Assembly: GCF_040215105.1 (NCBI RefSeq)
Contig: NZ_CP157875.1
Coordinates: forward strand, 1-62,500
Reading direction: 5' to 3'
Length of the DNA: 62,500 nucleotides
Origin: Aeromonas veronii
Lineage (GTDB): Bacteria > Pseudomonadota > Gammaproteobacteria > Enterobacterales > Aeromonadaceae
The notes beneath the pieces are model-generated. The model was given only the letters and a program-made list of their open reading frames with translations, had not been told where the DNA came from and made no database searches. The position numbers and the translations under genes were made by a program. Every line of letters begins with the position of its first letter. The first letter of the stretch is position 1. Positions 46,883-55,737 of the stretch are shown here, one piece after another.

Positions 46883-48679
46883 TCAGGCCACGCTGGGAAT
46901 TGACTCGGCGGGTGTGTCGGGGGAGTGCGCCAGTATGGTCTGGTTGCGCCCCTGGCGTTTGGCCTGGTACATGGCCATGTCGGCTCTGTGGATCAGCTGG
47001 CTCAGGCTGGTATCGGCGGGGGATCGCTCTGCCACCCCGATGCTGACGGTGATGGTGGGGTGGTGCAGCAGTTCGATCCGCTGGCGCAGCTGCTCGGCCT
47101 GCTCCCGGCAGCGGGCACCGTCCTGGGGCATGGCCACCAGAAACTCCTCTCCTCCCCAGCGCCCAATCTGTTGCAGATCCGGTGCCCAGCGTTTCAGCTC
47201 ATGGGCCAGTCGCTGGATGGCGAGATCCCCGGTTTGGTGGCCGTGCCTGTCGTTGATCTGCTTGAAGTGATCGATGTCGATGATGAGTAGGGTCAGCGGC
47301 TGGTGCTGCTGCCACTGGTGCGCCAGCCGCTCCATCAGGGCACGCCGGTTTGGCAGCCCGGTCAGCTGATCGAAGGTAGCGAGTTTGTAGAGGTGACGCG
47401 AGTTGCGGTGCAACCTGTGGGTCGCCAGCCCGAGCAGGACCAGGGCCACCCCCAGCAGGAAGACCAGCATCAGCTGATAGTAACGGGCGCTCTGCTGATA
47501 CAGCAGTTGCTGGCGCTTGCGGTCATTCTCCTGCTGCAATGCGCGGTTGCTGGCCTCGCTGCGCGCCAGTTCCCGCTCGGCCTGAAAGGCGCTGGCGTGC
47601 TGGCTCAGGGTCTGGTTGAAGTGCTGCTGGTAATCCTGCATGTATTCGGTCATGGCCCGGTAGGCCTCGGGGTAGCGCCCCAGATCCGCCAGCAGGCTGG
47701 CTTGCAGCGCCTTGCCCTCTATGGTGGTGGCCTCGGTCTGGGCCGTCAGCAGTTGCAGCGCGAGCTGCTTCTCGCCGCTCCCTTGCAGGGTCCTGGCCCG
47801 GGTTTCGGTCAGGCGTGACGCCGCCTGGGGGTAGCCGAGGCTCAGGTAGATCTCCTGCGCCTCGTTCAGCCTCTGCCAGGCCGCTTCCCACTCTTTCAAT
47901 CCATTGAGGGCTATGGCCTGATAGCCGAGCACGATGGCGCGGTAGTCCGGTGGCAGGCCGGGCTGCCCGAGCAGGGTATCGAGCAACTGCCACGCCTTGG
48001 CCGGCTGGTCCGTGTCGATGTAGAGCCGCGCCATGTTGGCCTTGATGATGGCCTGGCTGTTGGGCTCGTCCAGCCGGACCATCAGCCGCAGGGCATCCTG
48101 ATAATAGGTTTCCGACTCCTGATAGAGACGAAGATCGGCGTAGAGGTTGCCAAGGGTCATCAGCAGGCGGGCCCGTTGCAGGCTGGAGAGGGTCGTCTCC
48201 TGTGCCTGCTGATTGAGGTGATAGGCGGTCTTGAGTTCGCCGATGGCCTCCTTGAGCTGACGGGTGCGATAGAGGGCGAGACCGTTGAGAGCATGCCACT
48301 GGGCGAGCCTGGCCGGATGGCCCATGAGAGCGGGTTGCAACTGCGCCAGCAGCCTGAGGGCCTGGCGAGGGGCTTCCGTCTCCAGAGTGAGGGCGACCTG
48401 CTGCAACCGGAAGTCCAGCAAGCGGCTGGTCTCTTTGTGGGCGGCGGCGAGGGAGCGTGCGCGGGCGTTGTCTACCAGGGCGTCGGGATGGCGTCCCAGT
48501 GCCGCCTTGGCGAGGGATCTGGCGTGGAACAGCTCCATCCCCTGGCGTGGCTCGGCGTCGAGACGCTGCAAATAGCCGGCAGGATCGCGCGCCGCCGCTA
48601 ATTCCGTCTCGTCAAACAAGGGGGGAGCCGCCTGCACCTGAGTCATCCAGAGCAGCACCAGAGCCATCACCAGTCTCAT
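46883..48679 (-). CDS. TPR-containing membrane diguanylate cyclase
   Basis: 598 residues. A signal sequence (MRLVMALVLLWMTQVQA), a periplasmic region of tetratricopeptide-like repeats (about 20-390), a coiled coil, one transmembrane helix (YYQLMLVFLLGVALVLLGLA), then a GGDEF domain. The domain has DQLTGLPNRRALMERL, the IDIDHFKQIND metal site and an intact GGEEF signature (RWGGEEFLVAM). It should make c-di-GMP in response to an envelope signal. No obvious RxxD inhibitory site lies five residues before GGEEF. GGAAG precedes the ATG. Confidence 0.9.
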   Translation of the reverse strand: MRLVMALVLLWMTQVQAAPPLFDETELAAARDPAGYLQRLDAEPRQGMELFHARSLAKAALGRHPDALVDNARARSLAAAHKETSRLLDFRLQQVALTLETEAPRQALRLLAQLQPALMGHPARLAQWHALNGLALYRTRQLKEAIGELKTAYHLNQQAQETTLSSLQRARLLMTLGNLYADLRLYQESETYYQDALRLMVRLDEPNSQAIIKANMARLYIDTDQPAKAWQLLDTLLGQPGLPPDYRAIVLGYQAIALNGLKEWEAAWQRLNEAQEIYLSLGYPQAASRLTETRARTLQGSGEKQLALQLLTAQTEATTIEGKALQASLLADLGRYPEAYRAMTEYMQDYQQHFNQTLSQHASAFQAERELARSEASNRALQQENDRKRQQLLYQQSARYYQLMLVFLLGVALVLLGLATHRLHRNSRHLYKLATFDQLTGLPNRRALMERLAHQWQQHQPLTLLIIDIDHFKQINDRHGHQTGDLAIQRLAHELKRWAPDLQQIGRWGGEEFLVAMPQDGARCREQAEQLRQRIELLHHPTITVSIGVAERSPADTSLSQLIHRADMAMYQAKRQGRNQTILAHSPDTPAESIPSVA

Positions 48680-48874
48680 CGAATCTTCTTCCTGACCACT
48701 GGCGCCATCATAGAGGCTGAGTCCGGGTACACCATGATTCTTTGCTTCTCTATGCCCGTATGGGGGGAAAGATGAGAGGGGCAGGGTCACAACTCGGGAC
48801 GCATCACACACCCGGAGTTGATTCGTGGTAAAACAGTGGTGACAATCGGGAACACATCACCCTGGAGAATCATC

Positions 48875-49399
48875 ATGTTGGCCAAAGCCATGATCGAGAA
48901 GTTGAACGAGCAGATCAATCTGGAATTCTATTCCTCCAATCTCTACCTGCAGATGAGCGCCTGGTGTGAGGACAAGGGCTTCGAAGGGGCTGCCACCTTC
49001 CTGCGCCAGCACGCGGTCGAGGAGCGCCAGCACATGGAGCGCCTGTTCACCTATGTGAGCGAGACGGGCTCCATGCCGGTGCTGGGAGCCATCGAGGCGC
49101 CGCCCCACGAGTTCAACTCCCTGGGTGACATCTTCCGCACCACCCTGGAGCACGAGTATCACATCACCAAGTGCATCAATGGTCTGGCCCACGTGGCCTT
49201 CACCACCCAGGACTACTCCACCTTCAACTTCCTGCAGTGGTACGTGGCCGAGCAGCACGAAGAAGAGAAGCTGTTCAAGAGCGTCGTCGACCGTCTCTCC
49301 CTGGTGGGCGAGGATGGCAAGGGCCTCTACTTCATCGACAAGGAGCTGGCGGAGCTGGCCAAGGGCGCACCGACCAGCATCATGGACAGCAACGCCTGA
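48875..49399 (+). CDS. ftnA: Ferritin (FtnA)
   Basis: 174 residues. A four-helix iron-storage ferritin of the non-heme type. Ferroxidase ligands are in [24 protein letters not shown] and [15 protein letters not shown], and the end [19 protein letters not shown] and [10 protein letters not shown] are as in E. coli FtnA. GGAG precedes the ATG at 48875. It is monocistronic with a strong terminator. Confidence 0.95.
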   Translation: MLAKAMIEKLNEQINLEFYSSNLYLQMSAWCEDKGFEGAATFLRQHAVEERQHMERLFTYVSETGSMPVLGAIEAPPHEFNSLGDIFRTTLEHEYHITKCINGLAHVAFTTQDYSTFNFLQWYVAEQHEEEKLFKSVVDRLSLVGEDGKGLYFIDKELAELAKGAPTSIMDSNA

Positions 49400-49434
49400 T
49401 AGTCGTGGACACTTAATGTTCAGCCAGTACAATG

Positions 49435-49466
49435 ACGGCCCCTCTTATGCAGGGGCCGTTTTTCTT
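49435..49466 (+). terminator. Terminator after ftnA
   Basis: ACGGCCCCT / AGGGGCCGT (9 bp, 7-nt loop) followed by TTTTCTTT. Confidence 0.9.
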
Positions 49467-49480
49467 TGGATGAGTGAGTG

Positions 49481-50668
49481 ATGATGACGCAGGTTGATGT
49501 GGTGGTGATCGGGGCCGGTGCGGCCGGTTTGATGTGTGCGGCCCAGGCAGGCTATCGCGGGCGCTCCGTGCTGCTGCTGGACAACGCCAAGAAGCCGGGC
49601 CGCAAGATCCTGATCAGCGGCGGCGGACGCTGCAACTTCACCAATCATCAGGCCGGCCCCCATGCCTTCCTCTCGGGCAATCCCCACTTCTGCAAGTCGG
49701 CGCTGGCGCGCTACACCCAGCAGGACTTCATCGACCTGGTGGACAGGCACAGGGTGAACTATCACGAGAAGACCCTGGGCCAGCTGTTCTGTGACGAGAG
49801 CGCGAAAGAGATCGTCGAGGTGCTGCTCACCGAATGCGAGTGGGCCGGGGTGAGCCAGCAGTACCAGACCGAGGTGCTTGCCGTCAGCAAGAGCGATGAC
49901 GGCTTCCTGCTCGACACCAGCAAGGGGGCTATCCGCTGTCACTCCCTGGTGGTGGCCACCGGCGGTCTCTCCATGCCCAAGCTCGGCGCCACTCCCTACG
50001 GTTTCAAGCTGGCGGAGCAGTTCGGCCTCAACGTGCTGCCGACTCGCGCCGGCCTGGTGCCCTTCACCCTGCATCAGGCACAGAAGGAGGCCTTCGCCGA
50101 TCTGGCGGGAGTCAGCCTGCCGGTGGCGGTGACCGCAGAAGACGGCACCAGCTTCAAGGAGGCCATGCTGTTTACCCACCGCGGCCTCTCCGGCCCGGCC
50201 ATCCTGCAAATCTCCTCTTTCTGGCTACCTGGGCAGAAGATACACATCAATTTACTGCCGGATCTGGATATTTCTGCTGCCATCAAGGGCTGGGCTGAGG
50301 CCCATCCGGCCCAGGAGCTGAAAACCGTGCTGGGCCGCGAGCTGCCCAAACGCTTCGTCGACAAGCTGGTGGAGCTGGGTCAGCTCAGCAACAAGCCGAT
50401 GCGCCAGTACAACGAGCGGGAGCTGGCGGCCATCGCCGACCTGCTGGGGGATTGGCAGATCTTGCCGAATGGCACCGAGGGCTATCGTACCGCCGAGGTG
50501 ACGCTGGGGGGGGTGGATACCAACGAGCTCTCCTCCAAGACCATGGAGGCGCGCACCGTGCCGGGGCTCTACTTCATCGGCGAGGTGGTGGACGTGACCG
50601 GCTGGCTCGGCGGCTACAACTTCCAGTGGGCCTGGTCATCGGGCTGGGTGGCAGGGCAGTACTGCTGA
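49481..50668 (+). CDS. FAD-dependent oxidoreductase, YhiN/HI0933 family
   Basis: 395 residues. An N-terminal dinucleotide-binding motif VVVIGAGAAGLMCAAQAG, then the family signature KKPGRKILISGGGRCNFTN, and the C-terminal TEGYRTAEVTLGGVDTNELSSKTMEARTVPGLYFIGEVVDVTGWLGGYNFQWAWSSG block that defines this family of unassigned flavoproteins. Biochemical role unknown. Overlapping start choices exist at 49478 (GTG), 49481 and 49484; an upstream GGATGAG is the likely ribosome site. Confidence 0.88.
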   Translation: MMTQVDVVVIGAGAAGLMCAAQAGYRGRSVLLLDNAKKPGRKILISGGGRCNFTNHQAGPHAFLSGNPHFCKSALARYTQQDFIDLVDRHRVNYHEKTLGQLFCDESAKEIVEVLLTECEWAGVSQQYQTEVLAVSKSDDGFLLDTSKGAIRCHSLVVATGGLSMPKLGATPYGFKLAEQFGLNVLPTRAGLVPFTLHQAQKEAFADLAGVSLPVAVTAEDGTSFKEAMLFTHRGLSGPAILQISSFWLPGQKIHINLLPDLDISAAIKGWAEAHPAQELKTVLGRELPKRFVDKLVELGQLSNKPMRQYNERELAAIADLLGDWQILPNGTEGYRTAEVTLGGVDTNELSSKTMEARTVPGLYFIGEVVDVTGWLGGYNFQWAWSSGWVAGQYC

Positions 50669-50687
50669 CGAACAGGTCTAACGACGC

Positions 50688-50725
50688 CACAATCGGGCCC
50701 CTCTCTGGGCCCGATTGTGTTTCTC
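50688..50725. terminator. Terminator between the YhiN-family gene and fsr
   Basis: A perfect 13-bp stem CACAATCGGGCCC / GGGCCCGATTGTG with a 6-nt loop followed by TTTCTC. It lies between two convergent genes. Confidence 0.85.
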
Positions 50726-50809
50726 CCGCCTGATGGCGACTTCCGCTCTCTATTTGAATCTCCTTCCCTGCCGATGGTTTCCCGCAGCCTCACCCGAGGA
50801 TAGCGGTGG

Positions 50810-52030
50810 CTAACCCTTCTTCAGCGTCGGCAGCAATACGGTCAGCAGGCCGATCAGCGGCAGATAGGCACAGATCTGGTACACGGTCTCTATGCTGGTG
50901 GCGTCCGCCAGCTGGCCCAGCAGGGCCGCCCCTATGCCACCCAGACCAAACGCTAGACCGAAGAAGAGACCTGACACCGTGCCCACCTTGCCGGGGATCA
51001 GCTCCTGGGCATACACCAGGATGGCGGAGAAGGCCGAGGCCAGGATCAGGCCGATGATGACCGAGAGCACCGAGGTCCAGAACAGGTCGACGTGGGGCAG
51101 CAGCAGGGTGAAGGGGGCGACACCGAGGATGGAGATCCAGATCACCCGCTTGCGCCCGATGCGGTCACCGACGGGGCCGCCCAGCACGGTGCCTGCCGCG
51201 ACGGCGAACAGGAAGGCGAACAGATACAACTGGGCACTGTCGAGGGAGAGGTGGAATTTGTCCATCAGGTAGAAGGTGTAATAGCTGCTCAGGCTGGCCA
51301 TGTAGAAGAACTTGGAGAACATCAGCAGGCCGAGGATGGTCAGGGTCCAGCCGATCTGGCGGCGGCTCAGGCCGTTGCCGGCATGGGCCCTCATCCGTTT
51401 GTGGAAGCTGGCGGCATGCTGGCTGGACCAGCGTCCGACGAAGCTGAGCACGACGACCCCCACCAGGGCGAACAGCGAGAACCAGGCCGCGCTGGCCTGT
51501 CCGTGCGGCACTATGATGAGCGCGGCGAGCAGCGGACCTATGGCCGATCCCAGGTTGCCGCCGATCTGGAACAGGGATTGGGCCAGGCCGGGTTGGTTGC
51601 CAGCCGCCATGCGGGCGACCCGGGAAGATTCCGGGTGAAAGACCGAGGAACCCATGCCGATCAGCATGGCCGAGAACAGCACGGCGCCAAAACTGCCGGC
51701 CTGCGACAGGGAGAGCAGCCCCAGCATCGTAAATCCCATGCCGAACGGCAGGGAGTAGGGCATGGGCCTGCGGTCGGTGTAGAGGCCGATCAGCGGTTGC
51801 AGCAGGGAGCCCGTGAACTGGTAGGTCAGGGTGATGAGGCCTATCTGGGCGAACGACAGGTTGAGGCCGAGCTTGAGCAAGGGATAGATGGCCAGCAGCA
51901 CCGACTGCATCATGTCGTTGAGCAGGTGCGAGAAGCTGATGGCGGCGATCACCGGGTAGGTGGTGCCGTGCCTGGGTTCGGCCACGGCTGGCGTGGCGAG
52001 CAGGGTGTCGGTACTGAGAGGCTTGTCCAT
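50810..52030 (-). CDS. fsr: MFS fosmidomycin-resistance type exporter
   Basis: 406 residues, 12 transmembrane helices. Co-linear with E. coli Fsr: SHLLNDMMQSVLLAIYPLL, GSSVFHPESSRVARMAAG, KFFYMASLSSYYTFYLM and GGPVGDRIGRKRVIWISILGVAPFTLLLP. It likely exports fosmidomycin-like or endogenous small molecules. The start at 52030 is chosen by alignment; the ribosome site is weak. Confidence 0.9.
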   Translation of the reverse strand: MDKPLSTDTLLATPAVAEPRHGTTYPVIAAISFSHLLNDMMQSVLLAIYPLLKLGLNLSFAQIGLITLTYQFTGSLLQPLIGLYTDRRPMPYSLPFGMGFTMLGLLSLSQAGSFGAVLFSAMLIGMGSSVFHPESSRVARMAAGNQPGLAQSLFQIGGNLGSAIGPLLAALIIVPHGQASAAWFSLFALVGVVVLSFVGRWSSQHAASFHKRMRAHAGNGLSRRQIGWTLTILGLLMFSKFFYMASLSSYYTFYLMDKFHLSLDSAQLYLFAFLFAVAAGTVLGGPVGDRIGRKRVIWISILGVAPFTLLLPHVDLFWTSVLSVIIGLILASAFSAILVYAQELIPGKVGTVSGLFFGLAFGLGGIGAALLGQLADATSIETVYQICAYLPLIGLLTVLLPTLKKG

Positions 52031-52161
52031 GGTGATGTGTCTGTGATCCGGGATCCCTCTACCATGCCCGATCCCGGCGCCGGTGGATATTACAAAAGTG
52101 GGCAAGGTGCCCTCTGACGGAGGAGACGCCGATGACCGATCATCGCCTGATTGCTGCGCCC

Positions 52162-52189
52162 TTGTGATTTGTTGGCGGAGGCATAGTAT
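52162..52189 (+). promoter_or_regulatory. Candidate promoter for leuE
   Basis: TTGTGA (52162-52167), a 16-bp spacer and TAGTAT (52184-52189), 71 bp upstream of the leuE ATG. Confidence 0.45.
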
Positions 52190-52260
52190 AGGACGGTCAC
52201 GCTTTAATCATCCGGGAGGGACCCCGAAGACCGGGACCCTTCCTCGCATCGGGGGAAGTT

Positions 52261-52899
52261 ATGTTTGAAAGTCTTGGGGTCATCAACGTCTGGACCTACC
52301 TGGTCGGCCTCTTCTTCATCATCATCGCGCCGGGTCCCAACTCCCTCTATGTGCTGCGCACCGGGGCAACCCGTGGCATCGGTGCCGGTTACAAGGCGGC
52401 CCTCGGGGTCTTCGTCGGCGACGCCATCCTCATCTTCTGCGCCTATCTCGGCATCGCCTCCCTCATTCGCACCACGCCGCTGCTGTTCACCCTGGTGCGC
52501 TACCTCGGTGCCCTCTATCTGCTCTATCTGGGTATCAAGATATTGCACGCGAACTTCGTCGCCAGACAGGAGACCGAACAGAAGGAGGCGGTGCCCGAGG
52601 AGAACTACTTCGGCAAGGCCCTGACCCTGAGCCTCACCAATCCCAAGGCAATCCTGTTCTACGTCTCCTTCTTCGTGCAGTTTGTCGACTTCAACTATGC
52701 CCACACCTGGGTCTCCTATCTGGTGCTGGCGGGCATGCTGGAGGCCATGAGCTTCGTCTACCTGACCCTGCTTATCTTCGGCGGCACCCTGATGGCCCGC
52801 TTCTTTGCACGCAAGGTGCGCCTCGCCAGGCTGGGCAATGGGCTGATCGGGCTCTTCTTCATGGGCTTCGCAGCCAGGCTGGCAACCCTCTCTTCCTGA
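52261..52899 (+). CDS. leuE: Leucine efflux protein LeuE (LysE/RhtB family)
   Basis: 212 residues, about six transmembrane helices. Matches E. coli LeuE: WTYLVGLFFIIIAPGPNSLYVL, VFVGDAILIFCAYLGIASLI, RYLGALYLLYLGIKIL, SLTNPKAILFYVSFFVQF and LIGLFFMGFAARLAT. Exports leucine and some other hydrophobic amino acids. GGGGAAG precedes the ATG. It is in the same direction as ypdA, 165 bp upstream of it. Confidence 0.92.
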   Translation: MFESLGVINVWTYLVGLFFIIIAPGPNSLYVLRTGATRGIGAGYKAALGVFVGDAILIFCAYLGIASLIRTTPLLFTLVRYLGALYLLYLGIKILHANFVARQETEQKEAVPEENYFGKALTLSLTNPKAILFYVSFFVQFVDFNYAHTWVSYLVLAGMLEAMSFVYLTLLIFGGTLMARFFARKVRLARLGNGLIGLFFMGFAARLATLSS

Positions 52900-53064
52900 A
52901 CCCGGGGGCTGGTCAGTCCGGCCAACCCCATCCGGAGGCTCCCTTGGCGGTCACTCTGAGGTAAACTGGGTGCCTCCCGTGCTGCCATCTCGATGCATTC
53001 TCTTCCTGGCAGCCCTTCTTGAATCCTTAATAGTGCGCCCAGATGGCCGCCGGCCGGAGGGGCC

Positions 53065-54738
53065 ATGCTCGAAAATCAGATGATGTTGTTGGCGGTGTTC
53101 GAGCGGGCGGCGCTGATGCTGATGACGCTCTTCCTGCTGACCCGTACCCGGCCGTTCCAGCGATTGTTCCAGAAGCGGGATCACACCCCGGCGGAGCTGG
53201 TGATGGTCGCCGCCATCTTCGGCCTGTTCGCCGTGTTCAGCACCTACACCGGCATCCCGGTGGAGGGGGCCCTCATCAACGTGCGGATCATCGCCATCAT
53301 CTCGGGGGGCATACTGTTCGGCCCCTGGGTCGGCATCCCGGCCGGGGTCATCTCCGGCCTGCACCGCTACCTCATCGACATGGACGGTCACACCTCCATC
53401 CCCTGTCTCATCGCCAGCATCATCGCCGGCCTGCTGGCGACCTGGCTGCACCTGCGCTGCCGCAAGTCGCGGCTCTGGCTGTACGGGATCCTCGCGGGCA
53501 TGGCCTGTGAGGGGCTGACCATGCTGTTGATATGGGTGCTAACAGAACCTCATGCTGTCGGTGTCGAAATTGTCAGTCATATCGCCTATCCCATGATGGC
53601 GGGAACCCTGTGTATCGGCCTCATCATCAAGCTGGTGCAGGATTTGGACGACGAGAAGGAGCTGATCGCCGCCAAGCAGGCCAAGCTGGCGCTGGACATC
53701 GCGAACCAGACGCTGCCCTTCTTCCAGAAGATCGATCGCCACTCCCTCGGCCAGGTGTGCGAGGTGATAAGACGGGAGATCAGTGCGGACGCGGTGGCCA
53801 TCACCGATACCCGGGACGTGCTGGCCTACGTGGGCGTCGGCAAGGGTTACTACGAGCTGGATGAACACCACGCCATCAGCGACATGACCCAGCGGGCCGT
53901 GCTGCTCGATCAGATCATCATCAACAACGATCTGCGCCAGTACCATCTGTCGGACTTCCACTCGGTCATCATCATCCCGCTGCGGGAGAACGGCGTGGTC
54001 AGCGGTACCCTCAAGATCTATTTTCGCCGCACCCACAGCATCACCAGCTCGTTGCGGGAGATGGCGGTGGGCCTCTCCCAGCTCATCTCCACCCAGATGG
54101 AGGTGTCGCGCATCGAGCAATTGAAAGAGATGACCCGCAAGGCGGAGTTCACCGCCTTGCAGAGCAAGATCAACCCGCATTTTTTGTTCAATGCCCTCAA
54201 CGCCATCTCGTCGCTCATCCGCATCCGTCCCCAGCAGGCGCGCCAGCTCATCGCCAACCTGGCGGACTATCTGCGCTACAACCTCAACAAGGGGGATGAG
54301 CTCATCGACATCCAGGAGGAGCTGCAGCAGGTGCGCGACTACGTGGCCATCGAGCAGGCCCGCTTCGGCGACAAGCTGGAGGTGGTGTTCGAGGTGGACG
54401 ACGTGCATATTCAGGTGCCGAGCCTGCTGCTGCAGCCCCTGGTGGAGAACGCCATCCTGCACGGCATCCAGCCCCGCAGCGCGCCGGGCCGGGTCACCAT
54501 CGAGGTGAAACAGCTGGCGGGGGGCATACGGGTGGCGGTGCGCGACACCGGTTATGGCATCAGCCAGGCTGTGATCGACGGCGTGGCCGCCGGCCGGGTG
54601 GAGAGTCGCAGTATCGGCCTGATGAACGTGCACCAACGGGTCAAACTGTTGTACGGCGACGGCCTGCAGCTCAAGCGGCTCGAACCCGGCACCGAAGTCT
54701 GTTTCTATCTGCCGGATCCAGAGGCCATGCCGTGCTGA
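53065..54738 (+). CDS. ypdA: LytS-type sensor histidine kinase YpdA (pyruvate sensing)
   Basis: 557 residues (E. coli YpdA 565). The N-terminal 5TM-5TMR_LYT membrane sensor has [15 protein letters not shown] and [34 protein letters not shown]-like domain follows, then LytS-type His_kinase with [17 protein letters not shown] (phospho-His in PHFLFN) and an ATPase domain ([16 protein letters not shown]). With YpdB it responds to extracellular pyruvate and activates yhjX. The C-terminal MPC-stop is copied twice in the following repeat. It is upstream of ypdB in a coupled arrangement. Confidence 0.92.
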   Translation: MLENQMMLLAVFERAALMLMTLFLLTRTRPFQRLFQKRDHTPAELVMVAAIFGLFAVFSTYTGIPVEGALINVRIIAIISGGILFGPWVGIPAGVISGLHRYLIDMDGHTSIPCLIASIIAGLLATWLHLRCRKSRLWLYGILAGMACEGLTMLLIWVLTEPHAVGVEIVSHIAYPMMAGTLCIGLIIKLVQDLDDEKELIAAKQAKLALDIANQTLPFFQKIDRHSLGQVCEVIRREISADAVAITDTRDVLAYVGVGKGYYELDEHHAISDMTQRAVLLDQIIINNDLRQYHLSDFHSVIIIPLRENGVVSGTLKIYFRRTHSITSSLREMAVGLSQLISTQMEVSRIEQLKEMTRKAEFTALQSKINPHFLFNALNAISSLIRIRPQQARQLIANLADYLRYNLNKGDELIDIQEELQQVRDYVAIEQARFGDKLEVVFEVDDVHIQVPSLLLQPLVENAILHGIQPRSAPGRVTIEVKQLAGGIRVAVRDTGYGISQAVIDGVAAGRVESRSIGLMNVHQRVKLLYGDGLQLKRLEPGTEVCFYLPDPEAMPC

Positions 54739-54892
54739 ACGCTATCGTAGTGAAAGATGAATGTCCGGGCGTGTTGGCTTGTTTGCCGGGTTTGGAGGGG
54801 ATGCCATGTTGAGAGCCATCATGGTCGAAGATGAGTGCTTGGTTCGAGAAGGACTGGCCTGTTTGCTGAGTCTGGAGGTGATGCCATGTTGA
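54732..54892 (+). repeat. Triple tandem copies of the ypdA-end/ypdB-start junction (two coupled mini-ORFs)
   Basis: Starting at GTG 54732 and at ATG 54806, two diverged copies of the ypdB start precede the real ATG at 54886. Copy 2 reads MLRAIMVEDECLVREG, copy 1 [16 protein letters not shown]; the real start is MLRAIIVEDEYLAREE. Each copy ends in -LE-x-MPC and a TGA, like the ypdA end (PEAMPC). Each stop overlaps the next start (ATGTTGA), so ypdA, two mini-ORFs of 26 and 28 codons and ypdB form a chain of stop-start overlaps. Spacings are 74 and 80 bp. Confidence 0.88.
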
Positions 54893-55629
54893 GAGCCATC
54901 ATAGTCGAAGACGAATACCTGGCCCGGGAAGAGCTGGCCTATCTGGTGGCGCAGCACAGCACCATCGAGATAGTGGCGAGCTTCGAGGACGGTCTTGAGG
55001 CGTTCAAGTACCTGCAGGATCACGAGGTAGACGTGGTGTTTCTGGATATCCAGGTGCCTTCCATCGACGGCCTGCTGCTGGCCAAGAACCTGCACAAGTC
55101 GAGCCATCCGCCCCATATCGTGTTCGTCACCGCCTACAAGGAGTTCGCGGTGGAGGCGTTCGAGCTGGAGGCGTTTGACTATATCCTCAAGCCCTACAAC
55201 GAGCCGCGTCTCATCAGCCTGCTGCAAAAGCTCGAACATGCCGGTCGGCAGCAGCCGAGTTCGGGGACCGAGCCCGGCGGGGAGGGGAGTCCGAGCCAGA
55301 ATCGTACCGTCAATCTGGTGAAGGGGGAGCGCATCATCGTCACCCCCTGCGAGCAGATCTATTACGTGGAGGCGGACGAGAAGCTGACCCATGTCTACAC
55401 CCGCACCGATCGCTACGTGATGACCATGACCATCAGCGAGTTCGTCAGCCGATTGCCGGCGGAGGGCTTCTTCCGCTGCCATCGCTCCTACTGCGTCAAC
55501 ATCAACAAGATCCGCGAGATCGTGCCCTGGTTCAACAGTACCTATCTCATCCGGCTCCATGATCTGCCGTTCGAGGTGCCGGTCAGTCGCAGCAACATCA
55601 AGGCATTCCGTCAGCTGATGCGGCTCTGA
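54886..55629 (+). CDS. ypdB: LytTR-family response regulator YpdB
   Basis: 247 residues. The receiver domain has acidic E8-D9, phosphorylated D54 (VVFLDIQVPSIDG) and K near FDYILKPYNEPR. A linker (about 123-145) is followed by a LytTR DNA-binding domain (VNLVKGERIIVTPCEQIYYVEADEKLTHVY ... FFRCHRSYCVNINKI). It activates yhjX. The ATG at 54886 gives the canonical MLRAIIVEDE start with GGAGGTG upstream; in-frame codons upstream belong to a duplicated copy of this same start. Confidence 0.93.
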   Translation: MLRAIIVEDEYLAREELAYLVAQHSTIEIVASFEDGLEAFKYLQDHEVDVVFLDIQVPSIDGLLLAKNLHKSSHPPHIVFVTAYKEFAVEAFELEAFDYILKPYNEPRLISLLQKLEHAGRQQPSSGTEPGGEGSPSQNRTVNLVKGERIIVTPCEQIYYVEADEKLTHVYTRTDRYVMTMTISEFVSRLPAEGFFRCHRSYCVNINKIREIVPWFNSTYLIRLHDLPFEVPVSRSNIKAFRQLMRL

Positions 55630-55630
55630 T

Positions 55631-55684
55631 TGTCATTCATTCCCGCCGATCTGCATTTCATGCCTTAATCGGACTGCAATTCGT
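55631..55684 (+). promoter_or_regulatory. Candidate YpdB-binding repeats upstream of yhjX
   Basis: TGCATTTCAT (55652-55661) matches 9 of 10 bases of the E. coli YpdB element GGCATTTCAT. A weaker copy, TGTCATTCAT (55631-55640), lies exactly 11 bp before it, the E. coli spacing. A third partial copy, TGCAATTCGT, is at 55675-55684. A TATAGT -10 hexamer lies at 55695-55700. Confidence 0.65.
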
Positions 55685-55737
55685 GCGCCGCTCCTATAGT
55701 GGGCTCAACTTCCCGAGTCCACCGCCCGAGGCGCATC

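Noticed and set aside
54835..54885. Upstream start of ypdB at 54835 adding 17 residues
   Set aside because: The extra codons come from the duplicated junction; the canonical receiver start is at 54886.
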